64,000 nt of DNA from Gracilariopsis chorda (Eukaryota; Rhodophyta; Florideophyceae; Gracilariales; Gracilariaceae), in NCBI GenBank assembly GCA_003194525.1, contig NBIV01000089.1, forward strand, positions 1 to 64,000, read 5' to 3'. Under the pieces are notes generated by a model. The model was given only the letters and a program-made list of their open reading frames with translations, searched no databases and was not told the DNA's origin. A program made the position numbers and the translations under genes. Below, piece by piece: positions 20,875 to 31,641 of the stretch; position 1 is the first letter of the stretch; each line of letters opens with the position of its first letter.

Positions 20875-23800
20875 ATGCCAACAAACCGTGCCTTCTTGGA
20901 ATATGTTTCCTTCATCCTCTTCATCGCCGCCCTCCCTTCAAAAGCAACCGAACACAGTCATCACTACATTGTAACTTTAACTTCCTACCGCCCACATGAC
21001 CACCATGCCGCCCAAGTCCGCTCCATCTTATCTCTTACCCCTCCTACCCAATTTCAAATCCAGCACCGTCCCAACCTTGCAGCTTCGCTTCCTACAGACT
21101 TTCTCGTCCTCCAAACCGCCGTACCATCCGTGTTCACCGTACTGCAGGCTTCATCCCACGTGCTTCGTATAGCCCGCCAGACCACCATTACCCGAAAACC
21201 GCAAGCACTGCTCAAGCCCCGTAAGTCCTCTTACGACCCCACCGAACCACCGCATCTGCATGCCTTCAATGCCGGTTCTTTATGGCGTCGCAACTACACA
21301 GGAGCACAGGTCGATATTGCCGTGTTCGATACTGGAATTGCTCGAACTGCACACTTCCCAACCATACGCACCATCACAGATTGGACCCAAGACAACACCA
21401 CGGACGACTCTGTGGGACATGGTACCTTCGTTGCTTCCTTAATCGCCGGTAGAAATCCCGCCTGTCCTGGATTGGCTCCTCATGCCAATCTACACATCTT
21501 CAAAGTGTTCACGGGCACCCAAATTTCGTACACGTCTTGGTTTCTCGACGCCTTCAATTACGCCCTGCATATGGATATTGACATCCTCAATCTCAGCATT
21601 GGAGGTCCCGATTTCGTTGATCTTCCGTTCGTGGAAAAGATCAATGAACTTACGGCCAGCGGCATCATCATTGTGTCGGCCATTGGAAACGATGGTCCTC
21701 TTTGGGGAACTTTGAATAATCCGGCTGATATGATGGATGTTGTAGGTGTCGCTGGTGCAGAACCTGATGCCACGCTGGCCTCATTCAGTTCTCGGGGAAT
21801 GACGATGCACGAACATGATACACATCACCCCCGATACGGCCGGGTTAAGCCAGACTTAGTTGCTTACGCACGTTCTCTCACAGCATCAAGTCATCGTCCA
21901 CCATCTTGCACGCGTTTGTCCGGGACGAGCGTCGCCTCCCCTGTTGTCGCCGCTGCAATTGCCTTGCTCATCAGTTCCGTACCGCTAGAAGAGCGCGCAC
22001 GCGTAATCAATCCAGCCTCCGTCAAAATTGCGCTCACCAGTTCTGCCGCTCGTCTACGGATTGGTTCAGTATATGAACAGGGCGCCGGTTTACTGCGCAT
22101 TGAACAAGCCTTCGCACAGCTGACCAAGCTGCGTCATCAGTTCGCAGATGTGCCTAAGCTCTCGGAGCGGAGGAGTTCGGAAACTGTCGACGGACCGAAA
22201 GCGGGTTTCTTCCCGCCTTTCTTCGATCTAACGGAGAAAGGGTGCCCCTATATGTGGCCCCATTGCGTGCAGCGAATATTCAGAGGCGGTAAGCCTATCA
22301 CTCTAAATGTCACCATTCTAAATCCTGCAAGCGTGGAGGGAGTGGTGCACAGCTTCAAATGGGAATCGTCAGATGGTGGAAAGCTACTCCATGTTGATAT
22401 CACCCCGCCAAAGCGCTTTTGGCCATGGTCAGCGGGGCTGGGTATTCATCTTTCTGCAGCAGCAAATCCAAACAGCCCAACTGTTGTGGAGGGGATTCTC
22501 CGTATGCGCGTAGTTAGTGTTCACGAGATGACACATTCAGATGTAGAATTGCCCATCAAAGCCACAGTGATTCCAACTCCTCCTCGCTCAAAACGACTGT
22601 TATGGGATACTTTCCATTCTGTTCAGTATCCGCCAGGATATGTGCCCCGTGATAATCTGGGCGACTCTAAGGACATGTTGGATTGGCTTGGAGATCATCC
22701 ACACACAAATTTTCATGCCCTCTATCGCGCATTCATTTCGTCTGGGTTTCATATTGACATCTTGGATCATTCACTAGAATGTCTAGACGAACAAAGCGCA
22801 TCACAGTACGGGGCACTGCTCCTACTCGACTCTGAAGAATTCTTTTCACCTGCTGAACGCACAAAGCTGGAAGCGATGGTCAAGCAACATGGACTTGCGC
22901 TCATCGTGGCTGCAGAGTGGTACAATGCTGACATCATGCAAGACATCCGTTTCGAGGATGATAACACTCGTTCACTATGGACTCCGATCATCGGCGGCGC
23001 CAACATCCCTGCTCTGAATTTTTTGCTGCGGCCCTACGGCGTTGGCTTCGGTGATGCGGTGATCAGTGGGAATCTGAAAACAACTCACGATACATTCCAC
23101 TTTGAAAGTGGGGCACCGATAGTGAGGTTTCCGGCAGGTGGTGAGCTTCTGTACGTGTCCAACCTGAAAGTGCAAGAAAGCAAGAGGAGCAAGTCCCTCA
23201 AACAACTGATTCCACAAGGTATACAAAGCGCACCCGTTTTCGGAATCACGAAATCGGGAGACGGCGCAGTGCTGGTGTATGGAGATACGAATTGTATTGA
23301 TACGGCTTTCGGAGGAAGCAAATGCTTCGACTTTTTCGCACATGCAGTGGAGCATACGATTTCAAGATGTGCAGGTCAGAGGTACTGCCAACGACTGCTT
23401 GAACAAAGCATGAGGCTGGCATCTGAGTTGAGTCCTTCTTCTACTGCGTTGAGAAGAATGGCAACTCCACTACCGGTTGGAGTGTTGGAACTGTTCTTGC
23501 CGCACAGTAAGGTACTGAGAGAAGCTAGTTCTCCAGGGTACACGCTGTTGGATAGAACTTTTGTGCAGGACACCTTTGTGTCTCAACGGTGTTCGGAGAG
23601 GTATAACGAGCAAGTGCGAGCGCAGGTTCGAACAGTGGAGAGCCTTCATGTAGAGCTCCCCGCGTTTGATTTTGCGCAAGCCGTAGGGTCAGAAAGCAAG
23701 TACTATGAAGAGTATGGGCCGTGGCGATGGAGAAGGTGGGATAACTCTGGATGGAAGGATACAAACTCTATTCCAGCGGGCTGGTTGGTGGGTATGGATG

Positions 23801-23994
23801 TGCACGCTCGATGGCAGAGTTTGGGATTCTTTACTACTGCGCTGGGTCTTCTGTCAGTATCTCTGTTGTTCCGACGACGGAGAGGAAAGCGGTTGAGACA
23901 GCGGCGGTTGGATGCTTCGAAACGCCATGCGTTGAAGAGAAGGAAAACACAAACTGCGGGCAGATTGATGTGTCGAGTCGGGGCAAAAGGGTAA
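20875..23994 (+). CDS. Site-1-protease-like subtilisin (MBTPS1 family)
   Basis: 1039 aa, close to the roughly 1050 aa of site-1 protease, a Golgi/ER membrane-anchored subtilase that cleaves membrane-bound transcription factors and other secretory cargo. It begins with a signal peptide (about 1-24; EYVSFILFIAALPSKA). The catalytic triad is Asp152 (IAVFDTGIA), His182 (GHGTFVA) and Ser352 (LSGTSVASP), with oxyanion Asn272 (SAIGNDGP). A prodomain of about 120 residues precedes it, and a C-terminal hydrophobic helix (about 984-999, GFFTTALGLLSVSLLF) leads to a very basic cytosolic tail. The long region after the protease (FFPPFFDLTEKGCPYMWPHC, WLGDHPHTNFHALY) matches the family layout rather than secreted plant subtilases. 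ATG 20875 gives an intact signal peptide. Single exon. Confidence 0.87.
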   Translation: MPTNRAFLEYVSFILFIAALPSKATEHSHHYIVTLTSYRPHDHHAAQVRSILSLTPPTQFQIQHRPNLAASLPTDFLVLQTAVPSVFTVLQASSHVLRIARQTTITRKPQALLKPRKSSYDPTEPPHLHAFNAGSLWRRNYTGAQVDIAVFDTGIARTAHFPTIRTITDWTQDNTTDDSVGHGTFVASLIAGRNPACPGLAPHANLHIFKVFTGTQISYTSWFLDAFNYALHMDIDILNLSIGGPDFVDLPFVEKINELTASGIIIVSAIGNDGPLWGTLNNPADMMDVVGVAGAEPDATLASFSSRGMTMHEHDTHHPRYGRVKPDLVAYARSLTASSHRPPSCTRLSGTSVASPVVAAAIALLISSVPLEERARVINPASVKIALTSSAARLRIGSVYEQGAGLLRIEQAFAQLTKLRHQFADVPKLSERRSSETVDGPKAGFFPPFFDLTEKGCPYMWPHCVQRIFRGGKPITLNVTILNPASVEGVVHSFKWESSDGGKLLHVDITPPKRFWPWSAGLGIHLSAAANPNSPTVVEGILRMRVVSVHEMTHSDVELPIKATVIPTPPRSKRLLWDTFHSVQYPPGYVPRDNLGDSKDMLDWLGDHPHTNFHALYRAFISSGFHIDILDHSLECLDEQSASQYGALLLLDSEEFFSPAERTKLEAMVKQHGLALIVAAEWYNADIMQDIRFEDDNTRSLWTPIIGGANIPALNFLLRPYGVGFGDAVISGNLKTTHDTFHFESGAPIVRFPAGGELLYVSNLKVQESKRSKSLKQLIPQGIQSAPVFGITKSGDGAVLVYGDTNCIDTAFGGSKCFDFFAHAVEHTISRCAGQRYCQRLLEQSMRLASELSPSSTALRRMATPLPVGVLELFLPHSKVLREASSPGYTLLDRTFVQDTFVSQRCSERYNEQVRAQVRTVESLHVELPAFDFAQAVGSESKYYEEYGPWRWRRWDNSGWKDTNSIPAGWLVGMDVHARWQSLGFFTTALGLLSVSLLFRRRRGKRLRQRRLDASKRHALKRRKTQTAGRLMCRVGAKG

Positions 23995-24253
23995 GGTAGT
24001 GTGTGCACGTTGATGACTGGTGGCTGAACTGACAATCGATGACTAACTTGACTAGTAAAACCAAGCATGTTATTACTCTGTTCCATTTCGCCACGCTAGT
24101 GTTGTTGCAATCGCCTTGTAGAGCGACTCGGGGCAGTTGATACGGGGTATCGAAGGGGAATGAATATACGCGTTACATATTGCTGAGCGGTTGAGCAAAA
24201 AGCAAGTTGGTACAAGACATTGGACCACGTATGTGAAAAGCGAACGGCTTGAG

Positions 24254-24592
24254 TCACGGCGGCTCGCACACGAAGATGGGAGCGAGCACACGAGAAATTG
24301 CGGGGACGGTAGTCTCCAAAGTAGCCGGAGCGTTTGCAGTAAGAACAAGGGCAGAGTGCGGTGGAAGTTGCAATGCGAACAAGCACTTTGCGCGGGCGGG
24401 AGCGACGGCGAGGGTGACGCCGTCCATCGTCTGCGACTTGATGACGAGGAAGTTTGCTTCGCGCAGGTGGAAGAAATGGCCCACTGGCGGGGCTGAGAAG
24501 GACGGCAGGTGGGCGACGTAGTCGACGTACGGCATGTTGCGAAGCGCTTGCAGCTTGGCTGCCCACGCAGAGCCGTCGTCGTACGCGGCCAT
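24254..24592 (-). CDS. Small hypothetical protein
   Basis: A 112-aa ORF from ATG 24592 (MAAYDDGSAWAAKLQAL). I do not recognise it. Codons are strongly G/C-ending like the neighbouring housekeeping genes, and the sequence alternates hydrophobic strands and loops (VGHFFHLREANFLVIKSQ, VTLAVAPARAKCLFALQLPP) as in a small beta-barrel. The other two frames give only Ser/Arg/Pro-rich shadows. It is divergent from ribosomal protein eS4, so the 348 bp between them probably hold both promoters. Confidence 0.5.
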   Translation of the reverse strand: MAAYDDGSAWAAKLQALRNMPYVDYVAHLPSFSAPPVGHFFHLREANFLVIKSQTMDGVTLAVAPARAKCLFALQLPPHSALVLTANAPATLETTVPAISRVLAPIFVCEPP

Positions 24593-24940
24593 TGCGCTTC
24601 GCGCCGATGCATGCATTGGCGATGGGCGCGACGGTGGCGCGCGCGCTTATGGGGGAGAGGCGCATGTGTTGCTCATTGCGCGCGCTGTCCACGTGTGAAC
24701 CGTAGCTGCTCCTGGCGTTTCGACCAATCGATGCGCTACATGTGTCCACGCCGCATAGCGGCGGTCGCCGTCGGCGCGCTGCACGCCCCTCGGTTCGTAG
24801 CGGGACGCATTTCGGGCGGGAGGGAGTGCGCGGAAGCTGGCGTCCACCGTGTGTCGGCCGCTATCAACACACAGAGCACGTCTTCTTCGTCGCGGCGGTA
24901 CACAAGTGTTGCGATCTCTTGAACGAAAGCAGGCAGCGCA
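24593..24940. promoter_or_regulatory. Divergent promoter region upstream of eS4
   Basis: GC-rich spacer between the small ORF (-) and ribosomal protein eS4 (+). No recognisable box motifs; inferred only from layout. Confidence 0.4.
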
Positions 24941-25732
24941 ATGGCTCGCGGACCCAAGAAGCATTTGAAGCGCTTAAATGCGCCGTCGCATTGGATGCTG
25001 GACAAGATGGGCGGCGTTTGGGCGCCCCGTCCGTCCACCGGTCCACACAAGATGCGTGAATGTCTTCCTCTCAACTTGATTCTTCGCAACCGTCTCAAGT
25101 ACGCGCTCAATGGGCGCGAGGCGAACGCGATTGTGATGCAGCGTCTCATCAAGGTGGACGGAAAGGTTCGTACCGACAAGACGTTCCCGGCCGGATTTAT
25201 GGACGTGATCACTATTGATCGCACCAACGAGACTTTCAGACTGCTGTTCGATGTGAAGGGACGATTCATTCTGCACCTGATCACCAAGGCGGAAGGCGCG
25301 TACAAGCTGTGCAAGGTGAAGCGTCAGCAGACTGGACAGAAGGGCGTTCCGTACATCACGACGCACGACGCGCGCACAATTCGCTACCCGGACCCAATTG
25401 TGAGCGCGGATGACTCGGTTCGAATCAACATGGAGTCAGGCAAGATTGAGGACGTTCTCAAATTCGAGGTGGGCAACCTGTGCATGATTACGGGCGGACA
25501 TAATATTGGCCGCGTGGGAATCATTCAGCTGAGAGAGAAACATCCCGGATCGCACGAAATCGTGCGTGTGCGCGATGCGGCTGGTCATGACTTTGCTACA
25601 CGGAAGACAAACGTGTTCATCATTGGAAAGGGTAGCGAAGCTGCGATTTCACTGCCCAAGCAGAAGGGTCTGAGGAAGTCTGTGATTGAGGACCAGGAAT
25701 CGCGACTGAAGAGCCAGCCTGTTGTGGTGTGA
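24941..25732 (+). CDS. RPS4: 40S ribosomal protein S4 (eS4)
   Basis: 263 aa, exactly the family length, a component of the small cytosolic ribosomal subunit that binds 18S rRNA. It begins [20 protein letters not shown], the nearly invariant eS4 start. The S4-type RNA-binding domain covers about 42-105 ([31 protein letters not shown]). The KOW-like segment is around 175-210 ([18 protein letters not shown]), and the C-terminal part has [19 protein letters not shown]. Single exon, G/C-ending codons, as expected for a highly expressed gene. Confidence 0.98.
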   Translation: MARGPKKHLKRLNAPSHWMLDKMGGVWAPRPSTGPHKMRECLPLNLILRNRLKYALNGREANAIVMQRLIKVDGKVRTDKTFPAGFMDVITIDRTNETFRLLFDVKGRFILHLITKAEGAYKLCKVKRQQTGQKGVPYITTHDARTIRYPDPIVSADDSVRINMESGKIEDVLKFEVGNLCMITGGHNIGRVGIIQLREKHPGSHEIVRVRDAAGHDFATRKTNVFIIGKGSEAAISLPKQKGLRKSVIEDQESRLKSQPVVV

Positions 25733-26707
25733 GAGAGAAGGATGGCTTGACTGCGCTTGGTTTGTGCCGGGGGAAAGGAAGCATGCAAGTAAAGAGAGCG
25801 TCACACGCGCTATTCAATGCAGCTTGAAACGTGTATCACTGATGTTAGCGCAATTTGATTAGACTGAGACAAGTTGCGGTAGCGCGGAGCGATTTGTGTG
25901 TTGTGGCAAGGGGTGCGCGTCGCAACGGCTGCGCGGAAGCGGCACGCGTGTTGCGGTCAGCGAGCAGAGGCCGCCACTCGTGCCGTTGTGCTCGCGCTCG
26001 CAGGTGCAACACCGCAGCGAATCGCGCGACTGCATGGACGTGCGTGTGCAGCTTGCACGCAAGCGGCTGCTTTTTGCGTGCAAGCGGCTGCTTCGGGGGC
26101 TCCCGCGCCCACCGCGCACGTTGCCGACCGCCCTTTTTTTTTCGGGTGCTGTTACGGCGCGGCGTCCGCCGCCGGTGCCGCGCCAGTGCGGCACGCCGGT
26201 GCGCGCGCACCGCCACCGCAGCCGCTTTCGGCACGCGCGCGCAGCCCAATGCGGCCGCACGCGCCCCTCGTGCCGCCTCCACTCGCATTCCGTCAACTTG
26301 GGCCCGCCCGCAAAATATTCAACAAACTCAGTTCCCACCCCCCCGCTCCGTGCTCTGCGCACGTGTCGCGCGTGCGTCGCGCTTCGTCCGTTCACACCAT
26401 GCCACAAAGCGCCCAAACAGCCCCATTTCCTCAAACAACTCCTTCCTTCCCCACCCCACCCACTCCCCCCCTCCCACAACAGTAGCTTCGCACTCCCAGA
26501 CCACAACACACCCCGCTCCCCCTTCTAAACGTCCCGACCCAATCCCCCTCTTCATCGCCCTCCTCAACATCTATTCCTTTATTCCTTTACACCTACACAC
26601 ACCCCCAACGCAACGCACCCCCCCCCCCCCCCGCCACCATTTCGTACTCTACCTACCACCGTTTGTATCCTCTCCTCCAGACGCGTCGTATCCTTCCTCC
26701 CCGAGTC
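25733..26707. other. GC-rich intergenic stretch
   Basis: No gene supported. Long open frames here are Arg/Ala/Pro-rich products of base composition. Contains a direct repeat GCAAGCGGCTGCTT (about 26059-26093), a C15 run at 26618-26632, and a strongly C-rich, G-poor leader (about 26330-26700) immediately upstream of the PP2C start. Confidence 0.55.
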
Positions 26708-28108
26708 ATGCCGCCCCCGCCCATGCTCGAGAAGCTCATCAGTGCCAAGAACGCCAGAAAGAAGAGCAATCCCCCCCAACAACAACAACCCGCCCCACCC
26801 GTCTCGGCACCGCCCTCCCGAAAGAAGGCCTCCATACGCCGCGCATTCGGAGGAGCCGCCAACCGAACTTTCCTCACCTCCACCCCCAAGAGTCGACTCG
26901 CCGCCACCGCCTCCAACAAGACCAACCAAAGCTCCCCCGTTTCCCTCTTATCCGCCGCCCCCAACGACGCCACCCCCTCCGAACAGGAGCTCCACGCCAA
27001 CGACGGAACCGAGCGACTTTTCCACGTCTCCACCGACCATGCCGTAGGTGCATGTTCCTCTGCGGGATGGCAATTACTTCAATCCCCACATTCGCCCTCC
27101 TCTGTCATGCGATCTCGCAAGGCCAACCAGGACTCGTATGCCGTCATCGCCCCCTTTCAACACTCTCTCTTTGTCGGAGTCTACGATGGCCATGGCGCCT
27201 TTGGCCGCGCCGCCAGCCAGTTGGTGCGCGACGTCGTTCCCGACCATCTTGAAAAGGCGCTTGGGCCCGCCTCCGAGCTGTCCACCCTCTCCGCTGAACA
27301 GCGTCGTAGACGCATTGTGGGCGCATTCTCTGCGGCTTTTTCCGACGCGGAACGTGCCCTGAAGGACACCTCCCGTCAAATAGACCACGCTTTCTCCGGA
27401 ACCACCGCCACTTGCGCTCTTTTGGACTCGGAACAGCTGTACGTTGCGTGGGTTGGCGACTCAAGAGCTGTACTCGCTACGCGCGACTCGTCCGGTTTGC
27501 ACGCCGTGGACGTGAGCTGGGATCAGAAGCCGTGTCGAATTGACGAGAAGAAACGGGTACGTTTAGCAGGCGCGCGTATCACTCGCTGGAAGAAGAACGT
27601 GGGTCCGCAACGAGTATGGCTTCCCGATGAATGGTTGCCCGGTTTGGCTATGACACGAAGTATCGGTGATACTATTCTGTCCAAGTATGGGGTGGTGCCG
27701 ACGCCGGAGTTGAGCGTCACTCGCGTCGGCGCACAGGAGCAGTTTGTGGTGTTGGCTTCGGATGGAGTTTGGGAGTTCATGTCAAGTGAAGAAGTTGTGC
27801 AACTTGTGGATGATATGCGCTCGCGTTCAATGAGCGCGGAGCAGGCTGCTTCGGCGCTTGTAAGCGAGGCGGTACGTCGATGGAACATTCATGAACAGGT
27901 TGTGGATGATACTACTGCCGTTGTGGTGTATATTCGCGGCTCCGCTACAGACCGTCGTGAACGCGGGCTTCGTGAAGTGCTGCGTACTCGTCGCAGGCAG
28001 CGCGTGGATCCGGCCGTTGGCATACCTATGGGCGTGGACGCCGACGGACGCCTCCACTCTTTCTCTCCTAGCAATAGCTCTTTCAACTCGCATGACGACG
28101 ACGAATGA
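26708..28108 (+). CDS. PP2C-family protein phosphatase (PPM type)
   Basis: 466 aa from ATG 26708 (MPPPPMLEKLISAKNA). PPM/PP2C enzymes are Mg/Mn-dependent Ser/Thr phosphatases that commonly switch off stress or hormone signalling. The catalytic domain occupies about 120-420 and shows the ordered motifs RKANQDSY, GVYDGHGAFG, SGTTATCALL, AWVGDSRAV, LAMTRSIGD, VLASDGVWEFM and VVDDTTAVVV. Metal-binding Asp residues of DGHG, SDGVW and DDTT are present. The first 100 residues are low-complexity Pro/Gln/Ser sequence, probably regulatory. A short basic C-terminal tail (LREVLRTRRRQR) follows. Single exon. Confidence 0.95.
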   Translation: MPPPPMLEKLISAKNARKKSNPPQQQQPAPPVSAPPSRKKASIRRAFGGAANRTFLTSTPKSRLAATASNKTNQSSPVSLLSAAPNDATPSEQELHANDGTERLFHVSTDHAVGACSSAGWQLLQSPHSPSSVMRSRKANQDSYAVIAPFQHSLFVGVYDGHGAFGRAASQLVRDVVPDHLEKALGPASELSTLSAEQRRRRIVGAFSAAFSDAERALKDTSRQIDHAFSGTTATCALLDSEQLYVAWVGDSRAVLATRDSSGLHAVDVSWDQKPCRIDEKKRVRLAGARITRWKKNVGPQRVWLPDEWLPGLAMTRSIGDTILSKYGVVPTPELSVTRVGAQEQFVVLASDGVWEFMSSEEVVQLVDDMRSRSMSAEQAASALVSEAVRRWNIHEQVVDDTTAVVVYIRGSATDRRERGLREVLRTRRRQRVDPAVGIPMGVDADGRLHSFSPSNSSFNSHDDDE

Positions 28109-28143
28109 GATCGTTTGCACAAATTCGTTTTCTCATTGCTCAC

Positions 28144-28178
<35 letters not shown>

Positions 28179-28653
28179 CCTCTCTCCCTCAAGTCCGCTC
28201 ACTCTCACTTGCACAAGCCTGTGTCCGGCGCGAAGAGTAACCCGTTTAATGGCACCTTCGTCCGTTCCGCCTCCTTCACCTAGATATCCAGTACATTAGC
28301 TTTGTTTCGTTCCGCGTCGCGCTCGCTGTAAAAAGGATAAAACAGTTAGTGAGATGCCACGTGTGGCGTTCGCTTGGTGCGAAACGCAACATGTGTGCGC
28401 TTTTTTCGTTTGGCAGCAATTTCCATAATGCCCACAGCTGTGCATTTGTGTAGTGGCGTGCTGGCGCGGCACACCGCCAAGCGGCTTTGCCGCGTCGACT
28501 TTAATCGTTGCGCGAGTTGGACGATGCGAGTTTGGCCGACGTGCCGCGAGTTGCGGCGCATCTTGCACATCCTGTTTCCCTCCCCGCTGCACCCCGTCGG
28601 CACCGCCCCCCATTTCCCCCCCCCCTGCCGTCGCGCTCTCCGCCAAAGCCGCC
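28109..28653. other. Intergenic with (CT)n microsatellite
   Basis: A CT-dinucleotide run occupies 28148-28190, just past the PP2C stop, probably in the 3' UTR. The remaining 450 bp hold the presumed RFT1 promoter. No further gene seen. Confidence 0.7.
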
Positions 28654-30216
28654 ATGCCGTCCTCAACAGACGTCGCACTCGCCGCCGCAAAAGGCGTCCG
28701 CTCGCACCTCGTCTACCAAGTGAGCGCTCGTATCCTCTCATTTCTCATTAAAGCACTCGTCGTGCGCGCTCTTAAGCCTGCCGACTTTGCTTTTGGGGAG
28801 ATTCGCCTCTACCTTTTCGTCGGACTCACTTTACTGCCTACCATAAATGGCTTTCGTCCAGTCGCCCTTCGAATTGCCTCCGACGCCCATTGCGCCGCTC
28901 TTTGTTACTTCTGCTCCTTTCTTACCGTCATACTCGCCGCCTTGTTGGGCACGGCCATGCTCTACGTTCAGCCCGAACAATGGCGCGCTACACTCGTCGT
29001 TACAGCCAGTCTCGTAGTACGCGCTTTTGCGGAACCCCCACTCATCTTTGCCCGTCGTCGACAGCGATATGATCAGTCTTCTCGCGCTCGTGCTATAGCT
29101 ACAGTTATCAGCGGCTTCAGTCAAACCGTCGCGATCAGCCTGGTAACCGATGCAAAATATGCACCAGTTGCAGGTGCGCTGGGCCATTTGTCCTACTCCA
29201 CCTGTCTGGCCATCACAATGTTTTTGGCGTGCGGTCCGCAACGCATTCCTTTTCTATCACCGTCTGCATTTCTCTCCGCGCTCCGGTATGATGACCTGGC
29301 CATGGCGTTTGTTTCCACCGGTGAGGGCGCCATTAAATACCTTTTGGAAAACGGTGAAGGCTTTGTTCTTGACTTCTCCTGTGCAGATGCTGTGAAGGCT
29401 GCGTACAAACTCGCATCCAATCTGGGAAGCGTCATGGCCAGGTTTTTCAGCGAGGCGCTGGAAGAGCAATCTTTCAACGTGTTTCACCGACTCACACCCG
29501 CCTTTCGGGACAAACACACCGATGAAAATCGTGAAAAGCGTTCAGCATGCTTGGATACGCTTTTTGTGGCTCACAAGTCTGCGCTTCTTTTCTCAGTTTT
29601 GTTCGCGCTTGTTGGACCTGCGTATTCATACCCGCTTTTGCGACTTTTGTACGGAAACAAATGGGCCGATCAGACTCACGCGCCGTATCTGCTTGACAAA
29701 TACTTTATCTACTTGGTGTTCATGGCAGCGAATGGCGTCAGTGAGGCGTTTGTATCGGCATCTGCAAGCACTGAGGAGCTCAAGTCTCGCACCAAGTTCA
29801 CTACTACTCTAAGTATTCTTTACATCACAGCGTTGTGGTACGCCGCGAATGCATATCAGGCGGCCGGAATTGTCGCCGTCAACTGTGCAAATATGATGCT
29901 GCGTACATGTTATTCCGCTTGGTTTTTCGGTCGGCTTACGCTCAAGTCACCGTTAACGTTTTTGAATTCTCTGCCAAACGTTGGGGTGCTTGTCATGCTG
30001 TGTGTGGCCAGGTACATCTCGAAGCGCAGCGAAATTCATTTCTTCGGAGACTCTGTTAATAGAATACCGATTGACGGATTGTATGAGCTTATGACCAAAC
30101 TAATTATGCATGCCTTCAGTGGTGTGCTTGCTGTGGGCTTATTCGTGCTGGGGCTTCTCATTTTCGAACAAAGATTTATCTCCAAAGTGAGGTCGTTCCG
30201 CTCGCATCAAGACTGA
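28654..30216 (+). CDS. RFT1: RFT1-family ER membrane protein
   Basis: 520 aa with about a dozen hydrophobic segments. RFT1 is an ER protein of the MOP/MATE-like flippase superfamily needed for N-glycan assembly on dolichol; its exact role in Man5GlcNAc2-PP-dolichol flipping is debated. Start ATG 28654 (MPSSTDVALAAAKGVRSHLV); the in-frame extension upstream is Pro/Ser/Cys-rich and unlike the family. Family-like segments include LVYQVSARILSFLIKALVVR at the N-terminus, GEGAIKYLLENGEGFVLDF, and ASNLGSVMARFFSEALEEQS, the counterpart of the conserved NNLGSLVARxxFxPIEE region. YLLDKYFIYLVFMAANGVSE matches the late conserved block. Single exon. Convergent with SAL1. Confidence 0.88.
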   Translation: MPSSTDVALAAAKGVRSHLVYQVSARILSFLIKALVVRALKPADFAFGEIRLYLFVGLTLLPTINGFRPVALRIASDAHCAALCYFCSFLTVILAALLGTAMLYVQPEQWRATLVVTASLVVRAFAEPPLIFARRRQRYDQSSRARAIATVISGFSQTVAISLVTDAKYAPVAGALGHLSYSTCLAITMFLACGPQRIPFLSPSAFLSALRYDDLAMAFVSTGEGAIKYLLENGEGFVLDFSCADAVKAAYKLASNLGSVMARFFSEALEEQSFNVFHRLTPAFRDKHTDENREKRSACLDTLFVAHKSALLFSVLFALVGPAYSYPLLRLLYGNKWADQTHAPYLLDKYFIYLVFMAANGVSEAFVSASASTEELKSRTKFTTTLSILYITALWYAANAYQAAGIVAVNCANMMLRTCYSAWFFGRLTLKSPLTFLNSLPNVGVLVMLCVARYISKRSEIHFFGDSVNRIPIDGLYELMTKLIMHAFSGVLAVGLFVLGLLIFEQRFISKVRSFRSHQD

Positions 30217-30612
30217 CAGTTCCTAATAGTTAAACCAACATTGTAAATTCAACTAACTGCCGTTGGTTGCAAGCGGCATGGGGTAATCTGGTGGGAAAGA
30301 ACCTCTCATGTCAGTCATGAGAGACAATCATACACGACATTTCGAGACCGCATTTTGTCAAGATATACGAAGATCTACCAATCCGTTTCCATCTCTTGTT
30401 TGGTGATTAAGATATGTCATTCCATCATGTCGTGAGAGGCCAGGTGAAATGTTACGGTTCACGATAGCCCTTCGTGATCCTTTACACGCGGCCTCTGCGC
30501 AATCTCGCGGAGTTGTCAGCACAAAATAGTTCATCCATCGCTGCACAAATTGAAACGCCACCGCTTGGGACCGTGGAGTACATGTGCCCTTTTCTCGATG
30601 ATGGTTGGTTTA
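30217..30612. other. Convergent spacer between RFT1 and SAL1
   Basis: Shared 3' region of two convergent genes. A hairpin CTCTCATG...CATGAGAG lies at 30303-30323. No gene. Confidence 0.6.
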
Positions 30613-31641
30613 TCACAATGGTCGCATTTCGAGAGCTTGCCGGACATCCTTGCATAACTCCTTGTGGTCCATGCCTCGCGCTGATGCCACAATAGCACGT
30701 GAGTGCGGCTGCAAGCGCAATCGATCCCGATTGTCCAAACATCCCACGGCAAAGTCGTTGCCGCATTCGTCTGTCACTTTACCGCCTGATGCTCTAACGG
30801 CAGCAATGCCCGCGGCGTGATCCCAACTGTTGGCCGTTCCATTGGGTAGAGATTGAACGAGAGCAAAGGCTTGCCCCTGGGCTACGGCAGCGTATTTGAC
30901 GAGGCTACCACAGCATAAGGGGGTCCAGGATGGTCTCCCAGGAAGCGAAAAATGCTTTCCACCAGAAAAATGCCAATCGTCTGCGAGCCCTTTAGCTTTG
31001 AGTGGCAATGATTCCATTGCCGTACATTCATTTTCATTTTGTTCAGTCTTGGGTGATGTACCGTATTGTTCCAGTTCCTTTATCGGGATAACTTCAAGCT
31101 TGGATTCGAGCACATCAGCAAGAAGCAGAACCCCCTGCTTAGGTAGCATCAATGTCCCAAGCAGCGGAAAGCCGAATCGTTCATTCGTCCCAATCAAAGC
31201 CAAACCCACCGCAAAATCACTGCCGCTCAGCAAGCCTTTTGTTCCGTCAATCGGGTCTAGCGTCCACCACCGCAAGCTTTCCTTGCATGCATTAGCTAAG
31301 AAAGGATTGTCGAGTCCGAAATCGACCAGTTCCTGCACTGCTTCGAATAGTGGACGGTTCTTGACGAGGTCAGCAATATCTTCTTCCGCAACGAGAAGGT
31401 CTTCCGAGAAAGTATTTGACAACTCTCGAAAGACTGTCGCCTGAATGGCAATATCTGCAGCAGTCACAGGCGATTCGTCGCTCTTCATAAAGGTTTGAAG
31501 CTGTGGGATCCTTCGACAAATGTTGTCAACACGCCTCGCGGTCCGAAGGCAAAAGGAACGTTCCTTATCCAGCGAAGGAAAACAGCAGATTGCAAAACCC
31601 AGAGAGGCTTCTTCAGCAAGGATGAACGACTCTGACCGCAT
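30613..31641 (-). CDS. SAL1: 3'(2'),5'-bisphosphate nucleotidase (SAL1/HAL2 type)
   Basis: 342 aa from ATG 31641 (MRSESFILAEEASLGFAICC). The longer in-frame extension to 31728 lacks an ATG. These Mg-dependent, Li-sensitive enzymes remove the 3' phosphate of PAP and PAPS, relieving inhibition of sulfotransferases and exoribonucleases. Metal-site motifs are in order: SPVTAADIAIQ (Asp63), VAEED (Glu86/87), WTLDPIDGTKG (Asp129, Asp132) and SWDHAAGIAAVRASGG (Asp274). The N-terminal FCLRTARRVDNI helix also fits the family. In sulfated-galactan-producing red algae PAP turnover would be substantial; that link is inference. Single exon. Confidence 0.93.
   Translation of the reverse strand: MRSESFILAEEASLGFAICCFPSLDKERSFCLRTARRVDNICRRIPQLQTFMKSDESPVTAADIAIQATVFRELSNTFSEDLLVAEEDIADLVKNRPLFEAVQELVDFGLDNPFLANACKESLRWWTLDPIDGTKGLLSGSDFAVGLALIGTNERFGFPLLGTLMLPKQGVLLLADVLESKLEVIPIKELEQYGTSPKTEQNENECTAMESLPLKAKGLADDWHFSGGKHFSLPGRPSWTPLCCGSLVKYAAVAQGQAFALVQSLPNGTANSWDHAAGIAAVRASGGKVTDECGNDFAVGCLDNRDRLRLQPHSRAIVASARGMDHKELCKDVRQALEMRPL

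Noticed and set aside
25855..27252. 465-codon + strand ORF upstream of and overlapping PP2C
   Set aside because: Arg/Ser/Pro-rich composition follows the C-rich base skew, it overlaps the clear PP2C frame, and it has no recognisable domain.
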